Shown here piece by piece: positions 1-7,339 of a stretch of DNA of 61,682 nucleotides. The DNA is from Planctomycetota bacterium (GTDB lineage Bacteria; Planctomycetota; SZUA-567; H5-PLA8): the NCBI GenBank assembly GCA_016200135.1, contig JACQFI010000104.1, forward strand, positions 1 through 61,682, read 5' to 3'. The position numbers and the translations under genes are program-made. The notes below the pieces were generated by a model. That model was not told where the DNA came from, did not search any database, and was given only the letters and a program-made list of their open reading frames with translations. The first letter of the stretch is position 1; the number at the start of each line of letters is the position of its first letter.

Positions 1-140
1 GGGTACAGGAAGGCGCGCGAAGCGCTGCTGTGGGTCATGTTGTGGATTGATCGCAGGCCGGGAACGGGTACAGGAAACGAGAAAAATTGTCCGCGTCTGA
101 TTCAGTTGTGGATTGATCGCAGGCCGGGAACGGGTACAGG
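1..140 (+). CRISPR. CRISPR array, distal end (type II-C)
   Basis: Two complete 36-base repeats are visible at 39-74 and 105-140, plus the last 9 bases of a third at 1-9. Each repeat starts GTTGTGGATTGATCGC and ends GGGAACGGGTACAGG. The spacers at 10-38 and 75-104 are 29 and 30 bases and differ from each other. The array continues to the left, beyond the window. The GTTG-first orientation, typical of type II repeats directly following the spacer in the crRNA, and the anti-repeat of the nearby tracrRNA both place transcription on the plus strand. No leader is seen on the cas2 side, so the leader is inferred to lie outside the window. Confidence 0.97.
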
Positions 141-177
141 AGCAGGCGATCAACTTTAGGTAGTACAAGCAGTTAAG

Positions 178-194
178 TCTCGGCCTGCGATCAA
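178..194 (+). other. Second anti-repeat in the array trailer
   Basis: Bases 181-194 are a perfect 14-base reverse complement of 113-126 inside the last CRISPR repeat. The pairing extends to 17 bp (113-129 with 178-194) if one G-U pair is allowed. A plus-strand pre-crRNA could fold its last repeat onto this segment. The segment overlaps the stop codon of cas2 on the other strand. It could be a decayed inverted repeat or a functional 3' cap; the sequence alone does not decide. Confidence 0.75.
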
Positions 195-520
195 AAAAGC
201 AGTAGTTGAGGCGGGAGCGGTTGTGGCTCCCGCTTCTTTTCCCCCCAATAGACCTTCATCCTCTCGAACTGCTTGTCGGTCAACAGCACCAGCCGCACCT
301 CGCCTTCCGGCGGGAGTTCCTCCTTTACGCGCTTCTCGTGTACCTCGGCGTTTTCCACGCTGGGGCAAAAGCGGTTGTAGACGGAAAACTGAACCCTGTG
401 AAAGCCGTCCTTGAGCAGTGCCTTGTGGAACAGGCGATAATGGCGCCGGTCCGTCTTGGTCTTGACGGGCAGGTCGAAGAGTACGAAGAGCCACACGCGC
501 CGCCACCCGTTCAGGTCCAT
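191..520 (-). CDS. cas2: CRISPR-associated endonuclease Cas2
   Basis: This is a small adaptation-complex protein that, with Cas1, integrates new spacers. The start at 520 gives 109 residues beginning MDLNGWRRVWLFVLFDLP. The hydrophobic first strand followed by a conserved Asp (FVLFDLP) is the Cas2 ferredoxin-like signature, and RVQFSVYNRF is the second typical block. An upstream in-frame Met at 562 would add 14 residues of no Cas2 character, so 520 is preferred. The start overlaps the cas1 stop by about 10 bases, which indicates translational coupling. The C-terminal codons overlap the terminator and anti-repeat of the opposing CRISPR transcript. Confidence 0.95.
   Translation of the reverse strand: MDLNGWRRVWLFVLFDLPVKTKTDRRHYRLFHKALLKDGFHRVQFSVYNRFCPSVENAEVHEKRVKEELPPEGEVRLVLLTDKQFERMKVYWGEKKREPQPLPPQLLLF
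211..240 (+). terminator. Rho-independent terminator for the array transcript
   Basis: An 8-bp perfect stem, GCGGGAGC (211-218) with GCTCCCGC (226-233), has a 7-base loop and is followed by TTCTTTT. The U-tract is only on the plus strand, so it would stop transcripts coming out of the CRISPR array. It lies antisense within the last codons of cas2. Confidence 0.65.
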
Positions 521-1404
521 GGCTTCGGGATGTCCAGCTTGGTCCGTTCGCCATCGAAGCATTCCGCCAAAGACGAGGCATAGCGATCTATGGCTACGAG
601 CAGCGGGCCTCGGCCCATGCCGGTAAGCGCGGATTCTTCCGTCAAGAGCCCCAGCAGGACGGCCTTAGTCTGCTTATCCACTTCGTTCAGGCCGCGCGCG
701 AACAAGCCGTGGACTGCCCGGTCCACGATGGGGCGTAGCGGTTCGAAGAGGTCGTCGGCGAGCGCGAAGGCGTTGTACTGGTTCGAGTGGTGGATGCCGA
801 GCGACGGGTGCAGGCCCGCGCCGCAGAGCGCCCGCGCCATGGCTGCGCGAAGGACCATGTAGCCGTAGTTCAGGAGTCCGTTGGGTGGCTGCCCGGCGCG
901 TTCGCGTTTGAAGCCCTGCCCGAAGAGCGCCGCCCAATACTTGCGCGCGGCTTGGGCTTCGACGTTGGTGGGATCGCCCGAACGCACGGTCTGCGCGAGG
1001 GCCTGCAGGGCTAGGCTTTCGAGCATACCGAGGTCCTGAAGTAGGCGGGCCTGGCGCCGGATCTTGGCACGGACGATCTGCTTCCACAGGCGTTTTAGCC
1101 GTGGGCGCTTTGCGCCAGCCTGGGCTCGTATGCGGCGAGTCTGCAAGCTATTAGCGGCCATAGGCCAGAGTAGTCCGGTAGGCAGGTGGTCCTTGCCGCA
1201 GACGACCACGCAGGCGCCATGTTCGAGTAACGCTAGCAGTGTACCGTGGCTGTAGCTTGCATAAGGCGTGTCTACGATTAGCAGCCCGATATCCTCGGCG
1301 GGCACGCTGCCGAGCATCTCGCCGTTGCGCGAGACTTCGATCTGCCCGTTTTTGACATAGAGGGAAGTCTCATGGCCGCTGATCTCGACCGTGCGCTTAA
1401 TCAC
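511..1404 (-). CDS. cas1: CRISPR-associated integrase Cas1 (type II)
   Basis: Cas1 is the metal-dependent integrase of spacer acquisition. The protein is 297 residues, usual for type II Cas1. An N-terminal beta domain (about 1-85) is followed by the helical catalytic domain. Conserved acidic and histidine positions are visible at E149 (NVEAQAARKYW), H205/H206 (LGIHHSNQYN) and D217/D218, matching the Cas1 metal site. It starts inside the last codons of cas9 (8-base overlap) and ends inside the start of cas2, so cas9-cas1-cas2 form one minus-strand operon. No csn2 or cas4 follows, consistent with subtype II-C. Confidence 0.97.
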   Translation of the reverse strand: MIKRTVEISGHETSLYVKNGQIEVSRNGEMLGSVPAEDIGLLIVDTPYASYSHGTLLALLEHGACVVVCGKDHLPTGLLWPMAANSLQTRRIRAQAGAKRPRLKRLWKQIVRAKIRRQARLLQDLGMLESLALQALAQTVRSGDPTNVEAQAARKYWAALFGQGFKRERAGQPPNGLLNYGYMVLRAAMARALCGAGLHPSLGIHHSNQYNAFALADDLFEPLRPIVDRAVHGLFARGLNEVDKQTKAVLLGLLTEESALTGMGRGPLLVAIDRYASSLAECFDGERTKLDIPKPWT

Positions 1405-4400
1405 GGGGATAGCCCGCGATGCGACCGAGGGGATCTATGGAGACTTTGCGTGCGCCCATCTCAACTACTGTCTTATGCGCTGGAATCCAACGGCCTTCTT
1501 TATTGCTCGCCGGGCCTGCATAAGTAATTGGACGTAGTTGAATTTGTTTTTCCCAGAGCTGTTGGACTCTCCAAAGTATTTTTGCTCCGTTGTCTTTTGG
1601 AATTTCCAAAACGTCATTTATGCAGATTGAGAATAACAGCTTAGCTTTTGAATCCTCGGAATGAACAGGCGATACGACTGGAATTCCCTTGCTTAAGCGC
1701 AGGGCGGCTTCAAAACGAGTTACCGTATTCGACAGAATGCTTTCCCCATTTTGGTAAATCGCAACGTGGTGGTTTTCGCCCGGCTTTACGAATGTTTTTG
1801 GGCGTATCTCCACGATCTTCTCGCTCACGAAGCCTATGCGAACCTTCTTCACCGGCACCCCGCTTTGCATATGGAGAGGCGTCTTGAAGGCGTCTTTGGG
1901 GATTTCAACGACTTGGCCTTGCGCATCTAGGGTGCAGCGCGACTTGACAAGACCCCGGATGGTCTCATCGCGGATATTTTCGATCATGTCCTTGGTAAGC
2001 GCTTCGACGGGCTTGCGCACCGCGAAGACGCCTGGCCTTTTCGTCGGCCCGTAGAACGTCTCCTCATGCAGCGGGCCGCTGACCTTGCGCGTGGGCTTGT
2101 GGCTGACGATAACGGCATTGACCTTGGCCTTCACTTGGTCGCGGAAGACGGGCCACGGATCGGGCACTTTGTCGCGCGAGCGAATATCCAGCCCGCGCGT
2201 TCGACGTGTTTCGTCGTTTTGCGTGAGCAAGACGACCCGCTTGGAGTCCGTAAGTGCCACGACCACGGCGTCCACCGCGTGGTGCCGGTGGTCTTCGCGG
2301 TTCTTGGTTTCGGTGTCGAGCACGGATTCCAGCCCCCAGTCCCAGCGCAGTTTGGCGGTCAGATCGCCGCGCGCGCAGCGCACGTACTGTAATGGCGTTC
2401 GGTCCTGGGGGCATAATCCCGCTACAAAGTCGCGCGCTACAACGCTGATATAGCGGGTATCGTTTAGCTGCCGCTGGATGAATTTGTCCGTGTCGATCTC
2501 CTTCTGCAGGAAGCGCCGCCGCTTGGCCCAGGGGATCTCCCTGTGGTTCTTCGCCCAGACTTGGATTTCTTCCCATCGTTTCTGCCACTTGGGCTTGCTG
2601 GTCTGTGCGAAGAACTCGAAGGGCGTGCGGTTGCCCTTCTCGGCGTTGAACGCATGGAAGCAGAGTGCCTTGTTCATGAACGAGTCGTCCAACGACCGGC
2701 TGTACGGCAGGATATGCTCGATCTGGACCTCGCCGGAGAAGAGCTGCCGCGCCGAGATCTGCTGGCCGGTGTACGGACAGGTCTTGCCGCATTCCAGCCA
2801 TAGTTCGTACTTGAGGGTATCGTCGCGCCGCGGCGGGCGGTCTTTGAACTCCGCGAAGTCCGACCGGATCTGCTCCTTCCAGGCGTCGCGCTGCTTCTCG
2901 CGCTTGCGCATCTCGATGTTGCGGTCGTTCCGCTCGTCTATGCTGCCGCGGCACTCGCGTGCCATCTCGATCACGATCTCGTCGGGCTTTCCGTACACCT
3001 GGATCAGCGCATTTATGACCTTGCGGACCTCGAAGAGCGTCTTCTGAACGACGGGGTTGTTTGTGAGCGGCTGGCCGCGTCGGTCGAAGGGCAAGGGCAG
3101 CGCGGGAAGTCCTTCGCCGCGATCTTCGTCCCGGCGTTTGTAACCGGCCAACTCTTTTGCCTTGGAAATAACATAGCCTTCTTCGAGATAGGGCAACATT
3201 TTCTCGATGGACTTAAGTGAGACCATTAAGTGGCGCTCGGGCAGACTGGCGGCGGCCTTGAGCAGCGCCTCGACCTGTTCCTCCGAAAATCTCCATGCAT
3301 GCAAGGCATGGGCCTTCAGCCGCGCGAAATCTTCCTCTTCGTCAAGCTTCGCGCCGATCTCAATGAGTTGTGCACGGCCGAGTTTTTTGACTTCTTTTTC
3401 CTTCAGAGCTTTTCGCAAGATATCACCGACGGCGTTGCCCTTGAGCGAGCGGCGCTTGCCTTGATGTTCCAGGTTGCATTGGTGGTGCTCGGGCCAGCCG
3501 AGTAAATCGCGCGCGGCGTCCATCTTGATTTCGCGGTTCCAGCATAGTTTCTCATACAGTTTCGCTCGGTCTTCGAGAGTGAGTTCCTTCTCTTCGCCCG
3601 TGGAGGTGTCGATGCGCCGAAGGTGGTTGAGTTCCTGGAGCATGATGAACTGCTGAGCCTCCCAGCGCCCGCGCGGGCATCGCTGTTCCTCGGGCTCTAG
3701 TTCGCAGTATCCGACCAGATGTTGAGCCGAGCGCAGGGGGCGTTGGAAGAAAAGAACGTTCTCCTTGAGTTCGCGCGCGAGCTCGGGAGTGAGCTTGTCG
3801 GCGTGGTGCGGCTGCTGCGCAGCCCACAGCTTGTCGAACTCCTGCTCGTACATAGCGCGCAGCGTGTAGAGGCCAGACCCAGGATAGCATCGCACGCGGA
3901 CCTCCGGCCTTTCGCCGGGCTTAGCGACCAGCTTGTTCAGATACTCGCCGAGGGTGCGGCATCCGGCACCACCGATCTGATTGGTAAGCGCCTGGATGCT
4001 TTCGTATACCGTGCCGTCTTCCTTGCTCTTCCCGCCCTTGCGGTTGGATTTAAAGCCGCGGCGCTTGTTCAAGTGGTAGAGCACGCGGCCGAGCTCGTGC
4101 GCCGTAAGCTTTTGATCAAGCCCTTTCGCACGGAGCGGGTAGGGATCGCCAGCGAGTACGGTGCGTAGCGCCTCGTCGCCGTCGGGCAGCAGATCCGCCT
4201 TGAGCAACGTAGCGATAAGCCTCCGTCGGCGTTGTTTGCGGCGCTGCTTGATGCGCCGCGACCCTCGAGCCTCTCGGCGCTGCACGGTTTTGGACTTCTC
4301 AAGGCCCTTGGTGTCGCGGTCGGTGCCTTCCGGGAAGACGCGCGAACCCATGGCGACGACCTCACCAGACTCCCGTTGGTTCCCCGGCACGCGCAAAAGC

Positions 4401-4453
4401 GCCCAGCCGACCGATGCCGCGCCGAGGTCGAGACCAAGGACGAGCTTGGACAT
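1397..4453 (-). CDS. cas9: Type II-C Cas9 nuclease
   Basis: This is the RNA-guided DNA nuclease that uses a crRNA:tracrRNA duplex. At 1018 residues it is in the compact II-C size class. The order seen is RuvC-I with D9 (LGLDLGAASVGW), an arginine-rich bridge helix about 58-80 (RRIKQRRKQRRRR), a helical recognition lobe about 85-480, and RuvC-II with E496 (IVIEMARE). HNH follows with H580 and N603 (VQIEHILPYS, FNAEKGN) plus a preceding CxxxxCxYTG segment, then RuvC-III with H725/D728 (HHAVDA). The C-terminal PAM-interacting region runs from about 790 to 1018. All catalytic residues are present, so it should be active. The ATG is preceded by a strong AAGGAGGGGGGAGC ribosome site. Confidence 0.98.
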   Translation of the reverse strand: MSKLVLGLDLGAASVGWALLRVPGNQRESGEVVAMGSRVFPEGTDRDTKGLEKSKTVQRREARGSRRIKQRRKQRRRRLIATLLKADLLPDGDEALRTVLAGDPYPLRAKGLDQKLTAHELGRVLYHLNKRRGFKSNRKGGKSKEDGTVYESIQALTNQIGGAGCRTLGEYLNKLVAKPGERPEVRVRCYPGSGLYTLRAMYEQEFDKLWAAQQPHHADKLTPELARELKENVLFFQRPLRSAQHLVGYCELEPEEQRCPRGRWEAQQFIMLQELNHLRRIDTSTGEEKELTLEDRAKLYEKLCWNREIKMDAARDLLGWPEHHQCNLEHQGKRRSLKGNAVGDILRKALKEKEVKKLGRAQLIEIGAKLDEEEDFARLKAHALHAWRFSEEQVEALLKAAASLPERHLMVSLKSIEKMLPYLEEGYVISKAKELAGYKRRDEDRGEGLPALPLPFDRRGQPLTNNPVVQKTLFEVRKVINALIQVYGKPDEIVIEMARECRGSIDERNDRNIEMRKREKQRDAWKEQIRSDFAEFKDRPPRRDDTLKYELWLECGKTCPYTGQQISARQLFSGEVQIEHILPYSRSLDDSFMNKALCFHAFNAEKGNRTPFEFFAQTSKPKWQKRWEEIQVWAKNHREIPWAKRRRFLQKEIDTDKFIQRQLNDTRYISVVARDFVAGLCPQDRTPLQYVRCARGDLTAKLRWDWGLESVLDTETKNREDHRHHAVDAVVVALTDSKRVVLLTQNDETRRTRGLDIRSRDKVPDPWPVFRDQVKAKVNAVIVSHKPTRKVSGPLHEETFYGPTKRPGVFAVRKPVEALTKDMIENIRDETIRGLVKSRCTLDAQGQVVEIPKDAFKTPLHMQSGVPVKKVRIGFVSEKIVEIRPKTFVKPGENHHVAIYQNGESILSNTVTRFEAALRLSKGIPVVSPVHSEDSKAKLLFSICINDVLEIPKDNGAKILWRVQQLWEKQIQLRPITYAGPASNKEGRWIPAHKTVVEMGARKVSIDPLGRIAGYPRD

Positions 4454-4491
4454 GCTCCCCCCTCCTTATTGTATGTTGTTATTTACTTTAA

Positions 4492-4530
4492 AAGCGATCG
4501 CTTGACATAGCAATACAAATGGTTAGAAGA
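4492..4530 (+). promoter_or_regulatory. tracrRNA promoter overlapping a 12-bp palindrome
   Basis: TTGACA at 4502-4507 is a consensus -35. TAGAAG at 4524-4529, after a 16-base spacer, is a fair -10 and places the start near 4536. The perfect palindrome AAGCGATCGCTT (4492-4503) overlaps this -35. It lies between the divergent tracrRNA and cas9, where it could act as a shared operator. The promoter is well supported; the operator role is inference. Confidence 0.6.
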
Positions 4531-4535
4531 AGATG

Positions 4536-4627
4536 CGTACCCGTACCCGTTCCCGGCTTGCGATTTCTTTTCACAACAAAGAAATTCGCAGGCAACGCCC
4601 GGCCTTACCCGCCGGGCGTCCTTTTTT
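4536..4627 (+). ncRNA. tracrRNA
   Basis: This is the trans-activating RNA for Cas9, encoded divergently from cas9. Bases 4543-4564 match the reverse complement of the CRISPR repeat at 21 of 22 positions, and 4572-4577 (CACAAC) pair with the first six bases of the repeat. The unpaired segment between them gives the expected bulge. A downstream tail (4578-4594) leads into a terminator hairpin. Its 9-bp stem is ACGCCCGGC (4595-4603) with GCCGGGCGT (4611-4619), followed by six T at 4622-4627. Promoter, anti-repeat and terminator are in the right order and spacing; the 5' end is estimated from the promoter. Confidence 0.93.
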
Positions 4628-4702
4628 GTACTTGGTGATTGGGAGTCAATCATACCCAGTTGCCGCAAGCCCGGCCGCCCGGAGAAGTCGCAGGTCGGTG
4701 GC

Positions 4703-4810
4703 CGCCGTGGCCGTCGCCACATCTCCACGCTGGCCCAGAAGAACGTGCTCGCCCGCCTGATCAAGAACGCGTTGCGCGATCATCTAAGATCGCTTGTGCG
4801 GGCGCTGTAG
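4703..4810 (+). pseudogene. Gene-end relic, copy 1
   Basis: This frame reads RRGRRHISTLAQKNVLARLI and continues for 16 more codons to TAG at 4808-4810. No convincing start lies upstream, because the tracrRNA terminator is only 75 bases away. A diverged copy of the same ending occurs at 7168-7248. The two share a 16-base exact match (4728-4743 and 7166-7181) and synonymous-looking differences around it, suggesting a decayed coding sequence. The parent protein is not recognised. Confidence 0.4.
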
Positions 4811-4875
4811 GACGCGCGCAGATCGAAGTCGACTTACGGTCAAGAACGGCTCCAACGTTGGCGCTCAGTGGTCCA

Positions 4876-4914
4876 TTGACACGAGGCGGTCAGTAGTGTA
4901 TCCAGGATTCTACT
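4876..4914 (+). promoter_or_regulatory. Candidate promoter and operator of the parA module
   Basis: TTGACA (4876-4881), a 17-base spacer and TATCCA (4899-4904) form a plausible but weak promoter. Overlapping the -10 is an interrupted dyad: AGTAG (4892-4896) with CTACT (4910-4914), and ATCC (4900-4903) with GGAT (4905-4908). Autoregulation of ParA-type operons through such dyads is common; here it is inference. Confidence 0.35.
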
Positions 4915-4942
4915 ATGGCCGGACGGGCCGGGGGAATGACCT

Positions 4943-5791
4943 ATGGCTGTGTGCGTATCGATTATCAACATGAAGGGCGGAGTGGGCAAGACAACCCTTG
5001 CGTCGCAAATTGCTTGGCAAGCAACTTGGAAGCTCAATAAGAAAGTCTTGCTTATAGATCTTGATCCTCAAGCAAATGCAAGTCAGTCTGTCATGTCGCC
5101 ACATAAATACGTCTCGTATCTGGATGACGGTGGCCTTACGGTGGCTGACATCTTTGAACAGTTTACGCCCACGGGAACTGCCACAGGAAGTCCCCAAAAG
5201 CTCGATCCGTTGAAGGCAATCCACCGGCGCGTGAGGTACAAGGACGGCAGCTTGCTAGATATCGTGCCATCTCGTCTGGAGCTATCGTGGACCCTGCGAA
5301 ACCCCACGGGGAAAGAAACGCTGCTCGCTCGCTTCGTGGCCAAGATCGAGGAGCGCTACGATCTGATCATTATTGACTGCTCACCAACTGACTCGATTTT
5401 GACGGACGCAGCCTACCATTGCAGCCGGTACATCCTCGTTCCTATCCGCGCTGAGTTCTTGGCCTCGATCGGTTTTCCGCTTTTGGATAGAAGTGTCAAA
5501 GCTTTTCAAATGCGCCATGAGGATAAGACCATAGAAGTTTGTGGCTTGGTCTTCAACGACTTCAATCGAGGGAATGTGAAGCGCGAACACAGGCTTGCGC
5601 GCGAGGATGTTCAAGATAAGGCTACAAAATACAAGTGGTACGTATTTTTAAACGATATCCCTCATTCGGATTCTTATTTCAGGGCGGCCAGAGAAGGTAT
5701 GCCCATCGCCAATACGAAGGGAGCACAGACAAAAGTAAAAGATGAATTCGCGGCGTTCGCTTCGGAGTTCTTTGGTAGAATTGGTCTATGA
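4943..5791 (+). CDS. ParA/MinD-type ATPase
   Basis: The 282-residue protein has a deviant Walker A motif near the N terminus (IINMKGGVGKTTLASQI, residues 7-23). It also has a Walker A' stretch (VLLIDLDPQANASQS) and a Walker B-like DLIIIDCSPTDS. This is the ParA/Soj fold that forms ATP dimers on DNA or scaffolds. Its stop overlaps the start of the next gene by four bases (ATGA), so the two are translationally coupled. No centromere-like iterons or obvious ParB are next to it, which argues against a plain chromosomal parAB pair. It lies in an accessory island next to CRISPR-Cas. The role could be plasmid or element partitioning, positioning, or defence; the sequence does not decide. Confidence 0.85.
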   Translation: MAVCVSIINMKGGVGKTTLASQIAWQATWKLNKKVLLIDLDPQANASQSVMSPHKYVSYLDDGGLTVADIFEQFTPTGTATGSPQKLDPLKAIHRRVRYKDGSLLDIVPSRLELSWTLRNPTGKETLLARFVAKIEERYDLIIIDCSPTDSILTDAAYHCSRYILVPIRAEFLASIGFPLLDRSVKAFQMRHEDKTIEVCGLVFNDFNRGNVKREHRLAREDVQDKATKYKWYVFLNDIPHSDSYFRAAREGMPIANTKGAQTKVKDEFAAFASEFFGRIGL

Positions 5792-6279
5792 GTTATTCAT
5801 CCAAATCATCATTTCTGGAAGAGGCAGTAAGCCTTCTGGTGCATCACTTTGGCGTTCAGAAAGTGCGAAAGGTATTGGCGAAGGTTTCGAATGGAATTGA
5901 TGAAAAGAAGCAGAAGCCACTTCACACTCCCGTGCCTCCCGAGCAAAAGTTGAGCCGCCCAACTGTTGCTGCCGCACTTGAGTTAATTCGCGAGCGCGAG
6001 CCGGAGAAGCACCGACTTCTCAGCGAATTCTACAGTCGTCTCAAGGACCGTAAGACTTTACCGGAGTCTCAGGATATTCGTCATTTCTCTCAGCTTGTCG
6101 GGCTTAAAATACTCGATGGTAAATCCCGAAAAGACATGATTCTTCCATTGATGTTTTTCCTGGTTGACCAGCCCATCGAGCGACTAAGTATTGATCTAAA
6201 AAGTGCCGACAATATCTCGGAACGACAGCGGCAGCTAGGCTATTCCGTTTTGACAGACAAACTCGTTGGAAAGAAATGA
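5788..6279 (+). CDS. ParA-coupled protein of unknown function
   Basis: I do not recognise this 163-residue protein. It is predicted to be mainly helical and soluble, with charged stretches and no signal peptide or membrane segment. Its Lys/Pro-rich linker (about 35-50) resembles the disordered links of ParA partners. The start overlaps the parA stop as ATGA, and codon use matches parA rather than the GC-rich neighbours. By position it is the likely partner of the ATPase. A dimeric ParB-like adaptor is one possibility, but no ParB nuclease-like box or clear helix-turn-helix is visible. Confidence 0.6.
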   Translation: MSYSSKSSFLEEAVSLLVHHFGVQKVRKVLAKVSNGIDEKKQKPLHTPVPPEQKLSRPTVAAALELIREREPEKHRLLSEFYSRLKDRKTLPESQDIRHFSQLVGLKILDGKSRKDMILPLMFFLVDQPIERLSIDLKSADNISERQRQLGYSVLTDKLVGKK

Positions 6280-6402
6280 CGCCCTAACTTACCGCAATGG
6301 TAAGCCGATTCATCGCTGCCATTCCCAACGCCTTCGTCCGACCCCTCCCGCCAAGAACCCAACGCCCGCGCCGCCCGCATTGTGCTCGCCTGCCCAACCG
6401 GA

Positions 6403-6440
6403 AAACTTCTTGCGGCCTGTTGCGGAAGTTTCTCTTTTTT
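6403..6440 (+). terminator. Possible terminator after the parA module
   Basis: AAACTTC (6403-6409) pairs with GAAGTTT (6425-6431), with a 15-base loop, followed by CTCTTTTTT. The stem is short and the hairpin is about 120 bases past the last stop codon. Bases 6280-6520 otherwise hold no gene I can support. Confidence 0.4.
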
Positions 6441-6521
6441 CGGCTGTTTCGGAGGGTGGTGGTCGGGGCATTGAATGAAGATAACGAACGAACGGATTCT
6501 TGGAAAGGAGCGGTCGCAGCG

Positions 6522-6755
6522 TCAGCGCACCGCCCACCTCCCCTTCCTGACGTACCGCCGCGCATCCTCCAACAAATCTTCCACGTCGCGAGCTACTATG
6601 CACCGATCCCGCTCCGTCCTGCCGTCCATGCCCGCCATCAACTTGTTCAAGTACCCGGCTGCGTACCGGATGCGGCGCTTGGCTTTCGCCCAATAGGCTG
6701 CGCGGCGCCGTCGGTTTCGGCTCTCGGGAAGAAGGAGCAGTCGATTCATCGCCAT
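6522..6755 (-). CDS. Small basic protein, DVEDLL family
   Basis: This is a 77-residue Arg-rich protein of unknown function. Its C-terminal block VARDVEDLLEDARRYVRKGR is closely matched in the protein at 9906-10136, and both share the N-terminal MNR and an Arg/Tyr-rich middle (RRRRAAYWAKAKRRI). That conservation supports a real gene. A GGAGG six bases before the ATG at 6755 favours this start over the upstream in-frame Met. The second paralog in the same island suggests an accessory-element family. No signal peptide or membrane helix is seen. Confidence 0.65.
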   Translation of the reverse strand: MAMNRLLLLPESRNRRRRAAYWAKAKRRIRYAAGYLNKLMAGMDGRTERDRCIVARDVEDLLEDARRYVRKGRWAVR

Positions 6756-6923
6756 GGGCTGCCTCCAGCAGGGACGCCGCGAGGCCATGGTGTCGAGCAA
6801 GGATGCGATGCGGCTGACGATTTATGATAGCGCGACAGCGGCGGGTTCAAGACTCAAGGCGCACATTCAGTGAGATCAAGGGCTGAGGTCACATCCGCCA
6901 AGACGTATCCTGACCGTGCCATA

Positions 6924-7106
6924 CTACTCCCTGAACGCTTTCCGGCCCTTGCAGGTATGGCATATACGATTGCTTTGCTTGTCGATGGATGCAAAGCGGT
7001 GCCCGCACATGAGGCAACACACCGTGGCCGGCTTGCGGACGAGAATGCTCTTCGGCTTTTTCTCGGACATGTATTCCATGATACCCCGCGGGACTATGGC
7101 TTCCAA
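6924..7106 (-). CDS. Small zinc-ribbon protein
   Basis: The 60-residue protein carries two Cys pairs in the arrangement CxxCGHRFASxxxxxNRxCxxCK. This is the signature of small single-ribbon proteins often carried by phages and mobile elements. Residues before the ribbon are basic. The function is probably nucleic-acid binding or protein interaction; no enzyme domain is present. It stands alone between two relic or orphan regions. Confidence 0.6.
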   Translation of the reverse strand: MEAIVPRGIMEYMSEKKPKSILVRKPATVCCLMCGHRFASIDKQSNRICHTCKGRKAFRE

Positions 7107-7167
7107 CCTTGAATGATTCCCAGCCGGCCAAGGCTAAGAGCCGCCGCGGCTGGAAACCCATATTTCG

Positions 7168-7248
7168 CTGGCCCAGAAGAATATGCTTGCCGTGTTGATC
7201 CGGGTCGCGATAAAGGAAAGGTTCAAGGCGGAGACACCGGCGATGTAG
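7168..7248 (+). pseudogene. Gene-end relic, copy 2
   Basis: This frame reads LAQKNMLAVLIRVAIKE and ends at TAG 7246-7248. It aligns with the end of the relic at 4703-4810 (LAQKNVLARLIKNALRD). Just upstream, a one-base offset is needed to keep the alignment (RRGWKPIF), so the copy is frameshifted. It is too short and broken to be a gene. The two relics bracket the parA module in the same orientation. Confidence 0.4.
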
Positions 7249-7339
7249 AATTCACACAACTGGTTTCTAATCAGGCTGCCAATCGCGTGCACTGAAATCT
7301 TACGCCTGCGATCTGGGCATCTTAACGGAGCCCTTTAGC

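Noticed and set aside
1..140. Leader of the CRISPR array on the cas2 side
   Set aside because: Repeat orientation and the terminator at 211-240 place this side at the trailer end; the leader should lie to the left of the window.
2064..2954. 296-codon minus-strand frame within cas9
   Set aside because: It is an out-of-frame shadow; cas9 itself is continuous with all motifs, so there is no split or frameshift.
6297..6827. 176-codon plus-strand frame after the parA module
   Set aside because: Low-complexity Pro/Arg composition, no ribosome site, and it overlaps the better supported small gene on the other strand.
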